Source of the DNA: an uncultured Clostridia bacterium | GTDB taxonomy: Bacteria > Bacillota > Clostridia > Oscillospirales > Ruminococcaceae | NCBI GenBank assembly: GCA_947177545.1 | Contig: CAMWVF010000002.1 | Coordinates: 1-21,836 of the forward strand | DNA length: 21,836 bases | Direction: 5' to 3' | Shown: positions 1 through 7,449 of the stretch, piece after piece | Numbering within the stretch: position 1 is the first letter of the stretch | Layout: every line of letters begins with the position of its first letter | The notes under the pieces: generated by a model | What the model was told of the DNA's origin: nothing | The model's input: the letters and a program-made list of their open reading frames with translations, nothing else | Database searches by the model: none | Translations under genes and position numbers: made by a program

Positions 1-1
1 G

Positions 2-1756
2 ATAGACACTCTGCCGATAACCGCCGAGCAGCCATACGAGTACCTTGAAGCGAGAGACACTGACGTTGTAAAGCTGAAAAAAAATATAGGTATGCAGCCC
101 TATGCCACCGCCGACGACTGCCTTGCGGAGCTGTGTAAAAGCTATAAGATAGACGAAAGCTATACCGAACGTGAAAAGAGAATTATCGCAGGGGTGCGGT
201 ACGAGATGTTCATAAGAAGCTTCTCGCTGTCGAACCGCTACACCTTTGCGGAGGATATCCCAATGGACACGGTGGTAAGGCTCAAGGAGGCTTCCTACAC
301 CCTTGACGGCATGGAAATCATTGAAGAGGCTATAAGAATTTATGTGGCAGGGGACGTTGCTCCTCATCTTATAGGCACGGTAGGCGCAATAGACGCTGAT
401 GAGTACGCCGAAAACAAGGAGAAAGGCTACGCTCTTAATGATGTTATCGGCAAGGCGGGAATTGAAAAGGCTATGGAGTCAGAGCTTAGAGGAGACAAGG
501 GTACGAGAACGCTGGAGCTTCTCAACGGCGCGGTGATCTCCGACACGGTAACGCAGGAAGCCGTCCCCGGAAACACTATAAAGCTTACCCTTGATATCGA
601 CTATCAGCGGGACGTTCAGGAAATTCTTGAAAATCACATTCTATGGCTCAACAATCAGACCAGCGCCAAGGCAAAAGGTACAGAGGCAAATGCGGGGGCG
701 ATAGTGGTTCTGGACGCAAAAAACGGCGCTTTGCTCGCTGCGGCAACTTCCCCGACGTATGATATAAACGACTACCTCACAAATTACGCCTCGGTGGTGG
801 GCGGCGAGAACGCTCCCCTCACAAACAGGGCGACTAACGGTCTGTACCGCCCCGGCTCTACATTCAAGACGGTTACCGCAACGGCAGGGCTTAACGAAGG
901 TATCATAAACAGAAATTCCATAATAAGATGCAACACTACCTACACATACTGGGACGATTATAAACCGAAATGTACGGGCTGGCACGGCGGCATAAACGTC
1001 ATTACCGCGATAGAAAAATCCTGCAATATTTTCTTTTATGATGTGGGCAGGATAATGGGTATCGACACCCTTTCGGACTATGCTTATCAGTACGGCTTGG
1101 GCAGTGACGTTTACCTTGAAACAGGAGGAGCAAGGGGTTATTTTGCCACGCCTGCGACCTTGCAGGGCTTCGGTCTGGAATGGAATGCGGGACTTGTAGT
1201 GCAGGCGGCGATAGGTCAGTCGGAAACAGGCGTTACGCCGCTGCAAATGGCGGTGCAGGCGTGTACTATTGCAAACAAAGGTGTGCGCTATCAGCCTCAT
1301 TTGGTAGACAGCGTCTACACCTACAATATGGAGGAAGTGGTGAGCGTTACCCAGCCGACGGTAGTACACACTATACCCGACAAAACGGGGGAGACCTTTG
1401 AACTTGTTATTCAAGGCATGAAGCAGGCGGCGAACTATCTGCCCTACAGCTACCCTGCGGTAAGGGATTACTACACCGACTATCTGCTGACCTCTCTCCC
1501 CGAGCAGACGGCTATAAAAACCGGTACGCCACAGATGACCTCCAGCGAGGATACAGGCTCGGCGTTTATAGGTTTCTATCCTGCGGACGACCCTGTTATT
1601 GCTTTTTCGGGATTTGTTGAGCATGGTGAGTACTCCAAATTTATGATAAAGCAGATCATTGACGCATACTATGATAAAAATTACGTCCCCGAAAAGCCTG
1701 TTATCGTTGTAAAGGAGGAAAATCCCGAGGCGGTCATGGCGGGACTGGGCGCATAA
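2..1756 (+). CDS. Class B penicillin-binding protein (PBP2-like transpeptidase), 5' end outside window
   Basis: This is a peptidoglycan D,D-transpeptidase that cross-links stem peptides on the outer face of the membrane. The reading frame is open to the left edge of the window, so the N-terminal cytoplasmic tail and membrane anchor are missing. The first internal ATG is at 92, and residues below are counted from it. Residues about 88-137 resemble the class B dimerisation domain (GTVGAID, GKAGIEKAMESELRG). The transpeptidase domain follows with the three catalytic motifs: S256-T-F-K259 (nucleophile Ser), S310-C-N312 and K476-T-G478. The C-terminus is short, with no PASTA domains. A strong terminator follows directly, so this is the last gene of its transcript. 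It could be MrdA-like (elongation) or a sporulation SpoVD-like paralogue. The missing N-terminus prevents a finer call, but the family is certain. Confidence 0.93.
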   Translation: MDTLPITAEQPYEYLEARDTDVVKLKKNIGMQPYATADDCLAELCKSYKIDESYTEREKRIIAGVRYEMFIRSFSLSNRYTFAEDIPMDTVVRLKEASYTLDGMEIIEEAIRIYVAGDVAPHLIGTVGAIDADEYAENKEKGYALNDVIGKAGIEKAMESELRGDKGTRTLELLNGAVISDTVTQEAVPGNTIKLTLDIDYQRDVQEILENHILWLNNQTSAKAKGTEANAGAIVVLDAKNGALLAAATSPTYDINDYLTNYASVVGGENAPLTNRATNGLYRPGSTFKTVTATAGLNEGIINRNSIIRCNTTYTYWDDYKPKCTGWHGGINVITAIEKSCNIFFYDVGRIMGIDTLSDYAYQYGLGSDVYLETGGARGYFATPATLQGFGLEWNAGLVVQAAIGQSETGVTPLQMAVQACTIANKGVRYQPHLVDSVYTYNMEEVVSVTQPTVVHTIPDKTGETFELVIQGMKQAANYLPYSYPAVRDYYTDYLLTSLPEQTAIKTGTPQMTSSEDTGSAFIGFYPADDPVIAFSGFVEHGEYSKFMIKQIIDAYYDKNYVPEKPVIVVKEENPEAVMAGLGA

Positions 1757-1765
1757 TATTAAAGC

Positions 1766-1806
1766 AAGCTGCGGCAATTTGTTCTGCCGCAGCTTTTATT
1801 TGTTTT
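1766..1806 (+). terminator. Rho-independent terminator after the PBP gene
   Basis: A perfect 11-bp stem (AAGCTGCGGCA at 1766-1776 with TGCCGCAGCTT at 1785-1795) and an 8-nt loop are followed by a T-rich tract, 10 bases after the PBP stop codon. Confidence 0.93.
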
Positions 1807-1814
1807 TGGGACAA

Positions 1815-1828
1815 GTTGACACGTCAAC
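1815..1828 (+). promoter_or_regulatory. Putative operator palindrome overlapping the -35 box
   Basis: GTTGAC-AC-GTCAAC is a perfect 6-bp inverted repeat with a 2-bp centre. It covers the -35 box and the start of the spacer of the promoter at 1816-1844. A repressor bound here would block RNA polymerase. The repressor is unknown and chance is possible for a repeat this short, though its placement is suggestive. Confidence 0.4.
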
Positions 1829-1844
1829 CCAAATGAGATATAAT
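1816..1844 (+). promoter_or_regulatory. Consensus sigma-A promoter for the histidine phosphatase gene
   Basis: TTGACA at 1816-1821, a 17-bp spacer and TATAAT at 1839-1844 match the housekeeping consensus exactly. The promoter sits directly after the PBP terminator, and the start codon is 76 bp beyond the -10 box. The -35 box lies inside an inverted repeat (see the operator entry). Confidence 0.9.
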
Positions 1845-1919
1845 ATTTTATGAAAGGAATGCCGTTCCAACTATTATACTTGATTATACTTACAGTAAAA
1901 CAAGAAAGGAAATATACAT

Positions 1920-2651
1920 ATGAAAATACTCATAATACGCCACGGCGACCCCGATTATTCCATAGACTCCCTGACGGAAAAGGGTTGGAAAGAAGCCGAT
2001 ATACTGTCGGAAAGAATCGCTCCGCTGGAGGTGAAAAATTACTACGTGTCGCCGCTTGGCAGGGCGCGGGATACTGCCTCAGCGACGCTAAAAAAAGCGG
2101 GCAGGACGGCGGAGACTCTCCCTTGGCTGCGGGAATTTAACGTCCCAATAACCGACCCGAAAACAGGCTTGCAGCGGGGCATACCATGGGATATGATACC
2201 GGCAGAGTGGACGGCTGTCCCAGAATATTACGATAAAAATTTATGGTATGAGACGCCTGCGATGCAGTCGGGAAAAATGTCTGAAAAGCTTGCGGAGGTA
2301 TGGGGCGGTCTCGACGAAATACTGGAAAAACACGGCTACAGGCGGGAGGGCAATTTGTACCGCGCAGTAAAGCCCAACGAGGACAGGATAGTATTTTTCT
2401 GCCATTTCGGGGTGCAGTGCGTTATGCTGGGACATTTGTTAGGAATATCTCCCATGATATTGTGGCACGGGCTTATGACGGCTCCCACCTCGGTGACCAC
2501 CCTTTGCTCCGAAGAGCGGCGTGAGGGCGCTGCGTTTTTCAGGGCAAGTGCAATAGGGGATATTTCCCACCTTTATGCAAAGGGTGAGGAGCCTGCCTTT
2601 GCGGGACGCTTCTGCGAGACCTTTGCCAATGCGGAGCAAAGACATGATTAA
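1920..2651 (+). CDS. Histidine phosphatase family protein (phosphoglycerate-mutase-like)
   Basis: A 243-residue cytosolic phosphatase or mutase of the two-histidine superfamily. The N-terminus MKILIIRHGDPD carries the RHG signature (R7, H8 as phospho-acceptor). SPLGRARDTA at 44-53 supplies the second conserved Arg, E72 is a plausible acid, and FCHFG at 160-164 supplies the second catalytic His (H162). There is no signal peptide. The start at 1920 is preceded by an AGAAAGGAAA ribosome binding site. It is a single-gene unit with its own promoter, convergent with queF. The substrate cannot be read from the sequence; candidates include sugar phosphates, cobalamin-pathway phosphate esters and phosphoglycerate. 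Confidence 0.85.
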   Translation: MKILIIRHGDPDYSIDSLTEKGWKEADILSERIAPLEVKNYYVSPLGRARDTASATLKKAGRTAETLPWLREFNVPITDPKTGLQRGIPWDMIPAEWTAVPEYYDKNLWYETPAMQSGKMSEKLAEVWGGLDEILEKHGYRREGNLYRAVKPNEDRIVFFCHFGVQCVMLGHLLGISPMILWHGLMTAPTSVTTLCSEERREGAAFFRASAIGDISHLYAKGEEPAFAGRFCETFANAEQRHD

Positions 2652-2677
2652 GAATCTGCACTGCGGGCGCGGAGCAG

Positions 2678-3175
2678 TTACCTGTTATCTATTTTCTCGG
2701 GGTACAAATCGTGATGAGTAAGACGGTCGACTGCAACCTGCTCCCACATTGTACCTTTTTTGCCATAGTTGCAGTAGGGGTCTATAGAAATGCCTCCCCG
2801 CGGGGTAAACTTACCCCAAACCTCGATGTACTTGGGATCCATAAGCTTGATAAGGTCTTTCATAATGATGTTCATGCAGTCCTCATGGAAATCCCCGTGG
2901 TTGCGGAAGCTGTAGAGATAAAGCTTCAGGGACTTGCTTTCCACCATTCTTTCGGCGGGAACATAGGAAATATACACCGCCGCAAAATCGGGCTGACCGG
3001 TTATGGGGCAAAGGCTTGTGAATTCGGGGCAGTTGAATTTCACAAAATAGTCGTTGTCGGGGTGCTTGTTTATAAAGGTCTCCAACACCTCGGGGGCGTA
3101 GTCCGTTGGGTATTTTGTTTTTTGGTTTCCGAGCAGGGTCACGCCCTCGGTCTCAGTTTTTGTTCTTCCTGACAT
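2678..3175 (-). CDS. queF: NADPH-dependent preQ0 reductase QueF
   Basis: Reduces the nitrile 7-cyano-7-deazaguanine (preQ0) to the amine preQ1, the base then inserted into tRNA on the way to queuosine. The 165-residue protein has the length of the short, single-domain B. subtilis-type Que[15 protein letters not shown] (52-65) holds the catalytic Cys56 that forms the thioimide, with Asp63 as acid. [13 protein letters not shown] (78-90) is the QueF signature for NADPH binding, and FHE (97-99) completes the pocket. Its start lies 1 nt beyond the stop of the GNAT gene, with a strong AAGGAGGATA site overlapping the end of that gene. It is therefore the last gene of the queC-GNAT-queF operon. Start and family are both secure. 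Confidence 0.96.
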   Translation of the reverse strand: MSGRTKTETEGVTLLGNQKTKYPTDYAPEVLETFINKHPDNDYFVKFNCPEFTSLCPITGQPDFAAVYISYVPAERMVESKSLKLYLYSFRNHGDFHEDCMNIIMKDLIKLMDPKYIEVWGKFTPRGGISIDPYCNYGKKGTMWEQVAVDRLTHHDLYPEKIDNR

Positions 3176-3176
3176 T

Positions 3177-3716
3177 TTAATATCCTCCTTGATTTTTTAC
3201 ACAATAGCGATAATGCGGCATATCAACGCCGCGGTAATGCTTCACAAAAATTTCATCTGATTTAGTCATACCGTTTCGCAGGGCTACGTTCTGCGAAGCG
3301 GTATTTGTGTCTCTGATTATCGAGCAGACCTCCTCCGCGCCAAGCTTTGAAAAGGCGTACTCCTTGCAGGCTTTGGCGGCTTCTGTAGCGTACCCGTTAT
3401 GCCAGTATTTCCTTTGGAACAAGTAGCCGATTTCAAGGACTTCCCTGCCGTTCCAGTCCTGCATAGTAAGTCCGCATTGTCCTATCATCTCGTCGGTTTC
3501 TTTAAGGACGACCGCCCACAAGCCGAAGCCGTATTCCTTATACCTTGCAAGCTGCTTGTCCAGCCAGTCCTGCACCATATTGTCATCAAATGCGCCGCCA
3601 TAGGCGTACATTGTTTCCTCGTCCTGCAAAATTTTGCAGAGGGAATTATAGTCGGACTGCGTTAGTTTGCGGAGGTATAGCCTTTCGGTTTCAAGTATCC
3701 ATTCTTTGTTTTCCAT
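3177..3716 (-). CDS. GNAT family N-acetyltransferase (RimJ/RimL type)
   Basis: A 179-residue cytosolic acetyltransferase that uses acetyl-CoA. The N-terminus [12 protein letters not shown] is typical of the RimJ/RimL-like Acetyltransf_3 group. The acetyl-CoA loop is seen in [13 protein letters not shown] (101-113), and [13 protein letters not shown] (138-150) is the usual late motif. An AAAGGA site precedes the ATG by 8 nt. The gene sits between queC and queF with only a 49-nt gap upstream and a 1-nt gap downstream, so it is cotranscribed and probably translationally coupled to queF. The substrate is unknown. Relatives acetylate ribosomal protein N-termini or small amines, and the placement raises the question of a link to tRNA modification. 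Confidence 0.87.
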   Translation of the reverse strand: MENKEWILETERLYLRKLTQSDYNSLCKILQDEETMYAYGGAFDDNMVQDWLDKQLARYKEYGFGLWAVVLKETDEMIGQCGLTMQDWNGREVLEIGYLFQRKYWHNGYATEAAKACKEYAFSKLGAEEVCSIIRDTNTASQNVALRNGMTKSDEIFVKHYRGVDMPHYRYCVKNQGGY

Positions 3717-3765
3717 AATACCAGTCCTTTATGTTTAAAATTCAATAATGACTGTAAATTGCCAA

Positions 3766-4443
3766 TTATAAAAGCGGGTCTTTTACCCCGTTCGCTTCAA
3801 ACGCCGCAAGCCTGTCCCGACAAGTGCCGCATACACCACAGGGGACGTCGCCACCCTCGTAGCAGCTCCATGTCAGCTCATAGGGAACACCAAGCTCCAG
3901 ACCCATTTTCACAACCTGCATCTTATTTATTCCCACAAATGGAGCTTCGATTTTTACCTGTCCGCCACTGCCCTCCCAAACTGCTTTGTTCATTACCTCG
4001 TTGAACGCGGGGGAACAATCGGGATAAGCATTGCCTGCGGAGTCGTCGGCGTGCGCGCCGTAGAAAATCACACCGCAGTCCTTTGAAAGCGCAACGCTTG
4101 CCGCTGCCGCAATAAACAGACCGTTCCTAAACGGCACATATGTGGAGACAGGTGAACCGTCCGTTTTTTCAAGCTGCTCCGCATAGCTTTCGTGAGGTAT
4201 TTCTTCCTCCGACTGTGCCAGCAGGGAACAGTCACTGTACTGAAAAATAAGGCTAAGGTCAAGTTTGATATGCTCCACGGCGTAGTAGTCCGCAACAGCG
4301 TTTGCAGCCTGAATTTCTTTAGTATGCTTCTGTCCGTAGAAAACTGAGAGAGCAACCACATTTTCTCTGCCGTATTTTTTTACCGCCAGCGCAAGACAGG
4401 TGGAGCTGTCCACGCCGCCGCTGAATAAAACAAGTGCTTTCAT
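3766..4443 (-). CDS. queC: 7-cyano-7-deazaguanine (preQ0) synthase QueC
   Basis: ATP-dependent amide-to-nitrile conversion of 7-carboxy-7-deazaguanine to preQ0. The 225-residue protein begins with the PP-loop LFSGGVDSST (6-15) that binds ATP. TYVPFRN (101-107), FYGAHADD (127-134) and YPDCS (140-144) are family motifs. The structural zinc site is C194 with C202, C205 and C208 (CGVCGTC). The start at 4443 has a TTTGGAGGACTT binding site. First gene of the operon with the GNAT gene and queF. The partner genes queD and queE are not in the window. The 171-nt untranslated leader upstream looks structured and may regulate the operon. Confidence 0.97.
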   Translation of the reverse strand: MKALVLFSGGVDSSTCLALAVKKYGRENVVALSVFYGQKHTKEIQAANAVADYYAVEHIKLDLSLIFQYSDCSLLAQSEEEIPHESYAEQLEKTDGSPVSTYVPFRNGLFIAAAASVALSKDCGVIFYGAHADDSAGNAYPDCSPAFNEVMNKAVWEGSGGQVKIEAPFVGINKMQVVKMGLELGVPYELTWSCYEGGDVPCGVCGTCRDRLAAFEANGVKDPLL

Positions 4444-4478
4444 ATTAAGTCCTCCAAACCCAAATTAATTAAGAATAA

Positions 4479-4596
4479 GGAGCAAGGCTCACCCTGCTCC
4501 CATAGTACGCAATTATTTATTTTACAGCCGCAGAAAGGCTGAGCCGTTACCCTTATTGGCGTACTTGTATCAAAAAGGATAACATTCTCTCATGGG
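4479..4596 (-). promoter_or_regulatory. Structured leader of queC, candidate riboswitch or attenuator
   Basis: Read on the minus strand, CCCAT (4596-4592) and GTACGC (4564-4559) pair with the nearly continuous segment GCGTAC-T-ATGGG (4510-4499). A side hairpin TG(T)TATC/GATACA lies between the two 5' strands, and a CAGCC/GGCTG hairpin lies inside. The segment GGAGCAGG...CCTTGCTCC (4500-4479) forms a terminator-like hairpin with a weak T tract, and it overlaps the last two bases of the ATGGG strand, so the two folds partly exclude each other. The position upstream of a preQ0 synthesis gene suggests a preQ1-sensing element. PreQ1-III is the class known from Ruminococcaceae, but I cannot match its consensus by eye. 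Confidence 0.4.
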
Positions 4597-4614
4597 TAAA
4601 ATATTTATATATCG

Positions 4615-5412
4615 TTACTTGACATCGCAGAGCCATATCACCTTTGAGGGACAAGCCGCCGCGCACTTTCCGCAGGCGGTGCATTTGCTGTAGTCAATTC
4701 TCGCAAGATTGTTTTCAACATGGATAGCGTCATGCTCGCACTTTTTCTCGCAGAGCTTGCAGCCGATACAGCCGCTTTTGCAGACGCTGCGGACGATTTT
4801 TCCGATATCGGTGGAGGAGCAGCAAACGTCGATTTTCTTGTCAATGTCCCGAAGCACGATAAGCTTGTCGGGACAAACTTTGGTACACAGTCCGCAGCCT
4901 ATGCACTTTGTTTTGTCAATACGCGCAAGACCGTCCTTGATGACGATAGCGTTTTGCGGGCAGACCTTTGCGCAGTCCCCGAAGCCGAGACAGCCGTGTG
5001 TGCAAACCTCCGAGCCGTTGTAGAAACGGTTCGCCGCCTTGCAGGACTGTACGCCTTGGAAAATAAATTTGCTCTCCGTAGCGTTGCAGTCCCCGCTGCA
5101 AAGTACAACAGCGATTTGGGGGACAACAGCCATTTCCTCCATGCCCATGACCTCTGATATTTTTTTAGCGCACTCCGCGCCGCCGGGCTTGCACATATTT
5201 GTGGGGACGCCGTTTTTTACAATGGCGTTTGCGTAGTCCCCGCAGCCCGAAAATCCGCAGGCGCCGCAGTTTACCTGCGGGAGAATTTCGTTCACCGCTT
5301 CAATGCGTTCGTCGGTTTTGACTTCAAAAATTTTTGAGCAGACGGTGAGGAGCGCTCCCGCCGCAAGACCAATTGCGCCGAAAACAAGCATCGGCAGAAT
5401 GTATGTAGACAT
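4615..5412 (-). CDS. rnfB: Rnf complex subunit RnfB, multi-cluster ferredoxin
   Basis: Electron-entry subunit of the Rnf ferredoxin:NAD+ oxidoreductase, taking electrons from reduced ferredoxin on the cytosolic side. Of 265 residues, 1-25 form a single membrane anchor. The RnfB-specific Fe-S domain NCGACGFSGC (C49, C52, C57, with C74) follows. Then come repeated ferredoxin-type sites: CLGFGDCAKVCP (141-152), CIGCGLCTKVCP (170-181), CIGCKLCEKKC (215-225) and CTACGKCAAACP (244-255). It is the last gene of rnfCDGEAB, separated from rnfA by 125 nt that contain a GC-rich hairpin. Its ribosome binding site (AGGAGTG) is spaced about 12 nt from the ATG. The queC leader begins right after its stop. 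Confidence 0.97.
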   Translation of the reverse strand: MSTYILPMLVFGAIGLAAGALLTVCSKIFEVKTDERIEAVNEILPQVNCGACGFSGCGDYANAIVKNGVPTNMCKPGGAECAKKISEVMGMEEMAVVPQIAVVLCSGDCNATESKFIFQGVQSCKAANRFYNGSEVCTHGCLGFGDCAKVCPQNAIVIKDGLARIDKTKCIGCGLCTKVCPDKLIVLRDIDKKIDVCCSSTDIGKIVRSVCKSGCIGCKLCEKKCEHDAIHVENNLARIDYSKCTACGKCAAACPSKVIWLCDVK

Positions 5413-5462
5413 TTTTTCAAATCACACTCCTATTAGAGGCAAGATACAAGAATTACTTACCC

Positions 5463-5478
5463 GCCCCTTGATAGGGGC
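5463..5478 (-). other. GC-rich hairpin between rnfA and rnfB
   Basis: GCCCCT-ATCA-AGGGGC on the minus strand is a perfect 6-bp stem with a 4-nt loop inside the 125-nt rnfA-rnfB gap. There is no T tract, so an RNA-processing or stability element is more likely than a terminator. It could set rnfB levels apart from the rest of the operon. Every other junction from rnfD to rnfA overlaps. Confidence 0.5.
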
Positions 5479-5537
5479 TTTGTAAAATAAATTTACGCCG
5501 TTTTTAAGGTGCGGCAGAACAAGGCTGTAAGTACTGC

Positions 5538-6116
5538 CTACCCAAAGAGTCCCGAAAATCCCATAAAGCTTACCGAAACAACGGAAGCCGCGATAAGCGT
5601 TGCGGGAACGCCCTTGAACATCTCGGGGACGTTTGCCGCGTTCACCCTCGACCGTACCCCGCTGAATATCACAAGCGCAAGGGAAAATCCAAGACCCGCT
5701 CCCACGGAGTTTACAACGGACTGACCTATATTGTATCCGCTGTCGGTGTTGAGGATAGTTACGCCAAGGACGGCGCAGTTAGTTGTGATAAGCGGCAGAA
5801 ACACGCCGAGAGAATTGTAAAGAGCGGGGACTTTCTTTTTCAGTATCATTTCCACAAGCTGTACAAAAAGGGCGATTATCAGAATGAACGCTATGGTTTT
5901 CAGATATTCAAGTCCCATAGGCACAAGTACCAAGGTGTAGATAGGATATGTACACAATGTCGCGCAGACCATTACAAAGGTTACAGCCGCTCCCATGCCA
6001 ACCGCGCTGTCAAGCTTTTTTGATACGCCCAAAAACGGACATATACCCATAAATTTTGAAAGTACAAAGTTATCTGTAAGCATTGCGCTTAACAAAATCA
6101 CAAGCAGACTTTTCAT
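5538..6116 (-). CDS. rnfA: Rnf complex integral membrane subunit RnfA
   Basis: A 192-residue polytopic membrane protein of the RnfA/RnfE (NqrD/NqrE) pair, which together bind an intramembrane iron-sulfur cluster on the electron path. The N-terminus holds the hallmark LTDNFVLSKFMGICPFLGVSKK with the conserved Cys, and a second conserved region is LPLITTNCAVLGVTILN. About six hydrophobic segments span the protein. Its ATG overlaps the rnfE stop in an ATGA arrangement, so the two are translationally coupled. Confidence 0.97.
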   Translation of the reverse strand: MKSLLVILLSAMLTDNFVLSKFMGICPFLGVSKKLDSAVGMGAAVTFVMVCATLCTYPIYTLVLVPMGLEYLKTIAFILIIALFVQLVEMILKKKVPALYNSLGVFLPLITTNCAVLGVTILNTDSGYNIGQSVVNSVGAGLGFSLALVIFSGVRSRVNAANVPEMFKGVPATLIAASVVSVSFMGFSGLFG

Positions 6117-6799
6117 TCGGCAGCAGCCTCCTTTGCATTATCTTCATTTTTATAGCTGGGACAGTTTTTCGCATTGGGACAGTTCGCACAGCCCACCTGC
6201 TGAGGCGGCTTCTTGTTTGCGATTTTGTTGACAACCGCAATAAGTACGCCAAGGGTGAAAAATCCTCCCGCAGGCATGATAAACATACCCATCGTGACAG
6301 GCAGGTGCAGATCCATGCCGAACCACTGACCGGTACCGATTATCTCACGTATGCTTCCCATTGTGAACAGGGAAAGAGTAAAGCCAAGACCCATGCCTAT
6401 AGCGTCTAAAATGGAGGGGAGAACCTTGTTCTTTGAAGCGAAAGCCTCTGCCCGTCCGAGAATTATGCAGTTTACCGTGATAAGAGAAAGGAACAGTCCC
6501 AGACGGTCGTAAAGGTCGGGGAGATAGCCTTTCATAAGGAATTCGATAAGGGTAACAAAGCTTGCGATAACTACTATAAAGCAGGGCAGACGCACCGCTT
6601 TGGGTATGATATTTTTAAGCAGCGAAATTACCGCGTTGGAGCAGATAAGTACAAAAGTCGTCGCAAGTCCCATGCCTATGCCGTTTGAGGCGGACACCGT
6701 CACCGCCAGCGTGGGACACATTCCAAGCAGAGTAACGAGCGTGGGGTTTTCCTTAATAATACCCTTTGTAAGCTCGTAAAGATTTCCCTTTTTAGCCAT
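6113..6799 (-). CDS. rnfE: Rnf complex integral membrane subunit RnfE
   Basis: Paralogue of RnfA with inverted topology. The 228 residues contain NPTLVTLLGMCPTLAVT near the N-terminus and LSLITVNCIILGRAEAF in the middle, each with the conserved Cys that helps hold the membrane iron-sulfur cluster, and about six hydrophobic segments. It overlaps rnfG by one base (TAATG) and rnfA by four (ATGA). The C-terminal tail after the last membrane helix is Cys-rich (C-A-N-C-P, then N-C-P) and ends in an acidic stretch. This tail is not part of the core fold and may bind a metal. Confidence 0.97.
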   Translation of the reverse strand: MAKKGNLYELTKGIIKENPTLVTLLGMCPTLAVTVSASNGIGMGLATTFVLICSNAVISLLKNIIPKAVRLPCFIVVIASFVTLIEFLMKGYLPDLYDRLGLFLSLITVNCIILGRAEAFASKNKVLPSILDAIGMGLGFTLSLFTMGSIREIIGTGQWFGMDLHLPVTMGMFIMPAGGFFTLGVLIAVVNKIANKKPPQQVGCANCPNAKNCPSYKNEDNAKEAAAE

Positions 6800-7449
6800 T
6801 ACTCGTCAGCTCCTTTCATTTCCTCGTATGCAGCAAGCGCGGTTTTTACGGCGGTGTACATTCCGTTGGAGGAAAATGTGGCTCCGCTTATCGCGTCAAG
6901 CTCGAAGCCGCTTCCCGAGGAACCGCTTGCCGCCGCGTCTATTTTCAGCCGCTGTATTTCCTCTCGTGTACCCCATACAGCTTTTGCTTTTACCTTTGTT
7001 TCCTCCGCCTCGGCTGAAACCGTGTCGCCGTACACAACGCCCTTGAATTGATTTTTGAAGCTTTCCTCCTGCACCTTTGTGCCGACCCCCGGGGTCTCCC
7101 CGATAGTCATTACGGAAACTCCGCTTACCGCCCCGGAGCTGTCAAGACCTACAAGTACGTGAAGTCCTCCCGATGAGTAACCGTCGGCAGTAATCTCAAA
7201 GGCGGTGTTCTCTCCGTCGAAAAGCACGGAGGTAACGCCATCATAGGTCAGTACCGTACCGTCGTCGTTTTTGAGCATTTCAAAGCCCTCGGCAGCGCCG
7301 TACACCTCGGTAAGTCCCGCAGTGAGCTTTTCGGTAATAACGCCCGTTGTGTCAACATATGTGGCTTCGTATGCCGCAACAAGCAGTCCGCAGGTTATAA
7401 TACATATTAAAGTAAGCACCAACGGGGGCTTTATTTTTTTCTGAAACAT
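6799..7449 (-). CDS. rnfG: Rnf complex flavoprotein subunit RnfG
   Basis: A 216-residue protein with one N-terminal membrane helix (about 10-27) and an extracytoplasmic FMN-binding domain. Conserved GETPGVGTKVQEESFKNQFKG lies at 117-137. SGATFSS (188-194) contains Thr191, the expected site where the flavin transferase ApbE attaches FMN through a phosphoester. The stretch between these motifs (about 145-182) is longer than usual and ends in a Ser/Gly-rich run. Start and stop overlap the neighbours by one base each (TAATG), which implies coupled translation within rnfDGE. No apbE gene lies in the window. Confidence 0.96.
   Translation of the reverse strand: MFQKKIKPPLVLTLICIITCGLLVAAYEATYVDTTGVITEKLTAGLTEVYGAAEGFEMLKNDDGTVLTYDGVTSVLFDGENTAFEITADGYSSGGLHVLVGLDSSGAVSGVSVMTIGETPGVGTKVQEESFKNQFKGVVYGDTVSAEAEETKVKAKAVWGTREEIQRLKIDAAASGSSGSGFELDAISGATFSSNGMYTAVKTALAAYEEMKGADE

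Noticed and set aside
641..1777. 378-codon minus-strand open frame opposite the PBP gene
   Set aside because: It is fully antisense to a clear transpeptidase gene. Its translation is low-complexity and Arg/Val/Tyr-rich, with no recognisable domain.
1850..2140. Plus-strand frame overlapping the start of the histidine phosphatase gene
   Set aside because: It runs out of frame into the phosphatase. The frame from 1920 has the ribosome binding site and the catalytic motifs.
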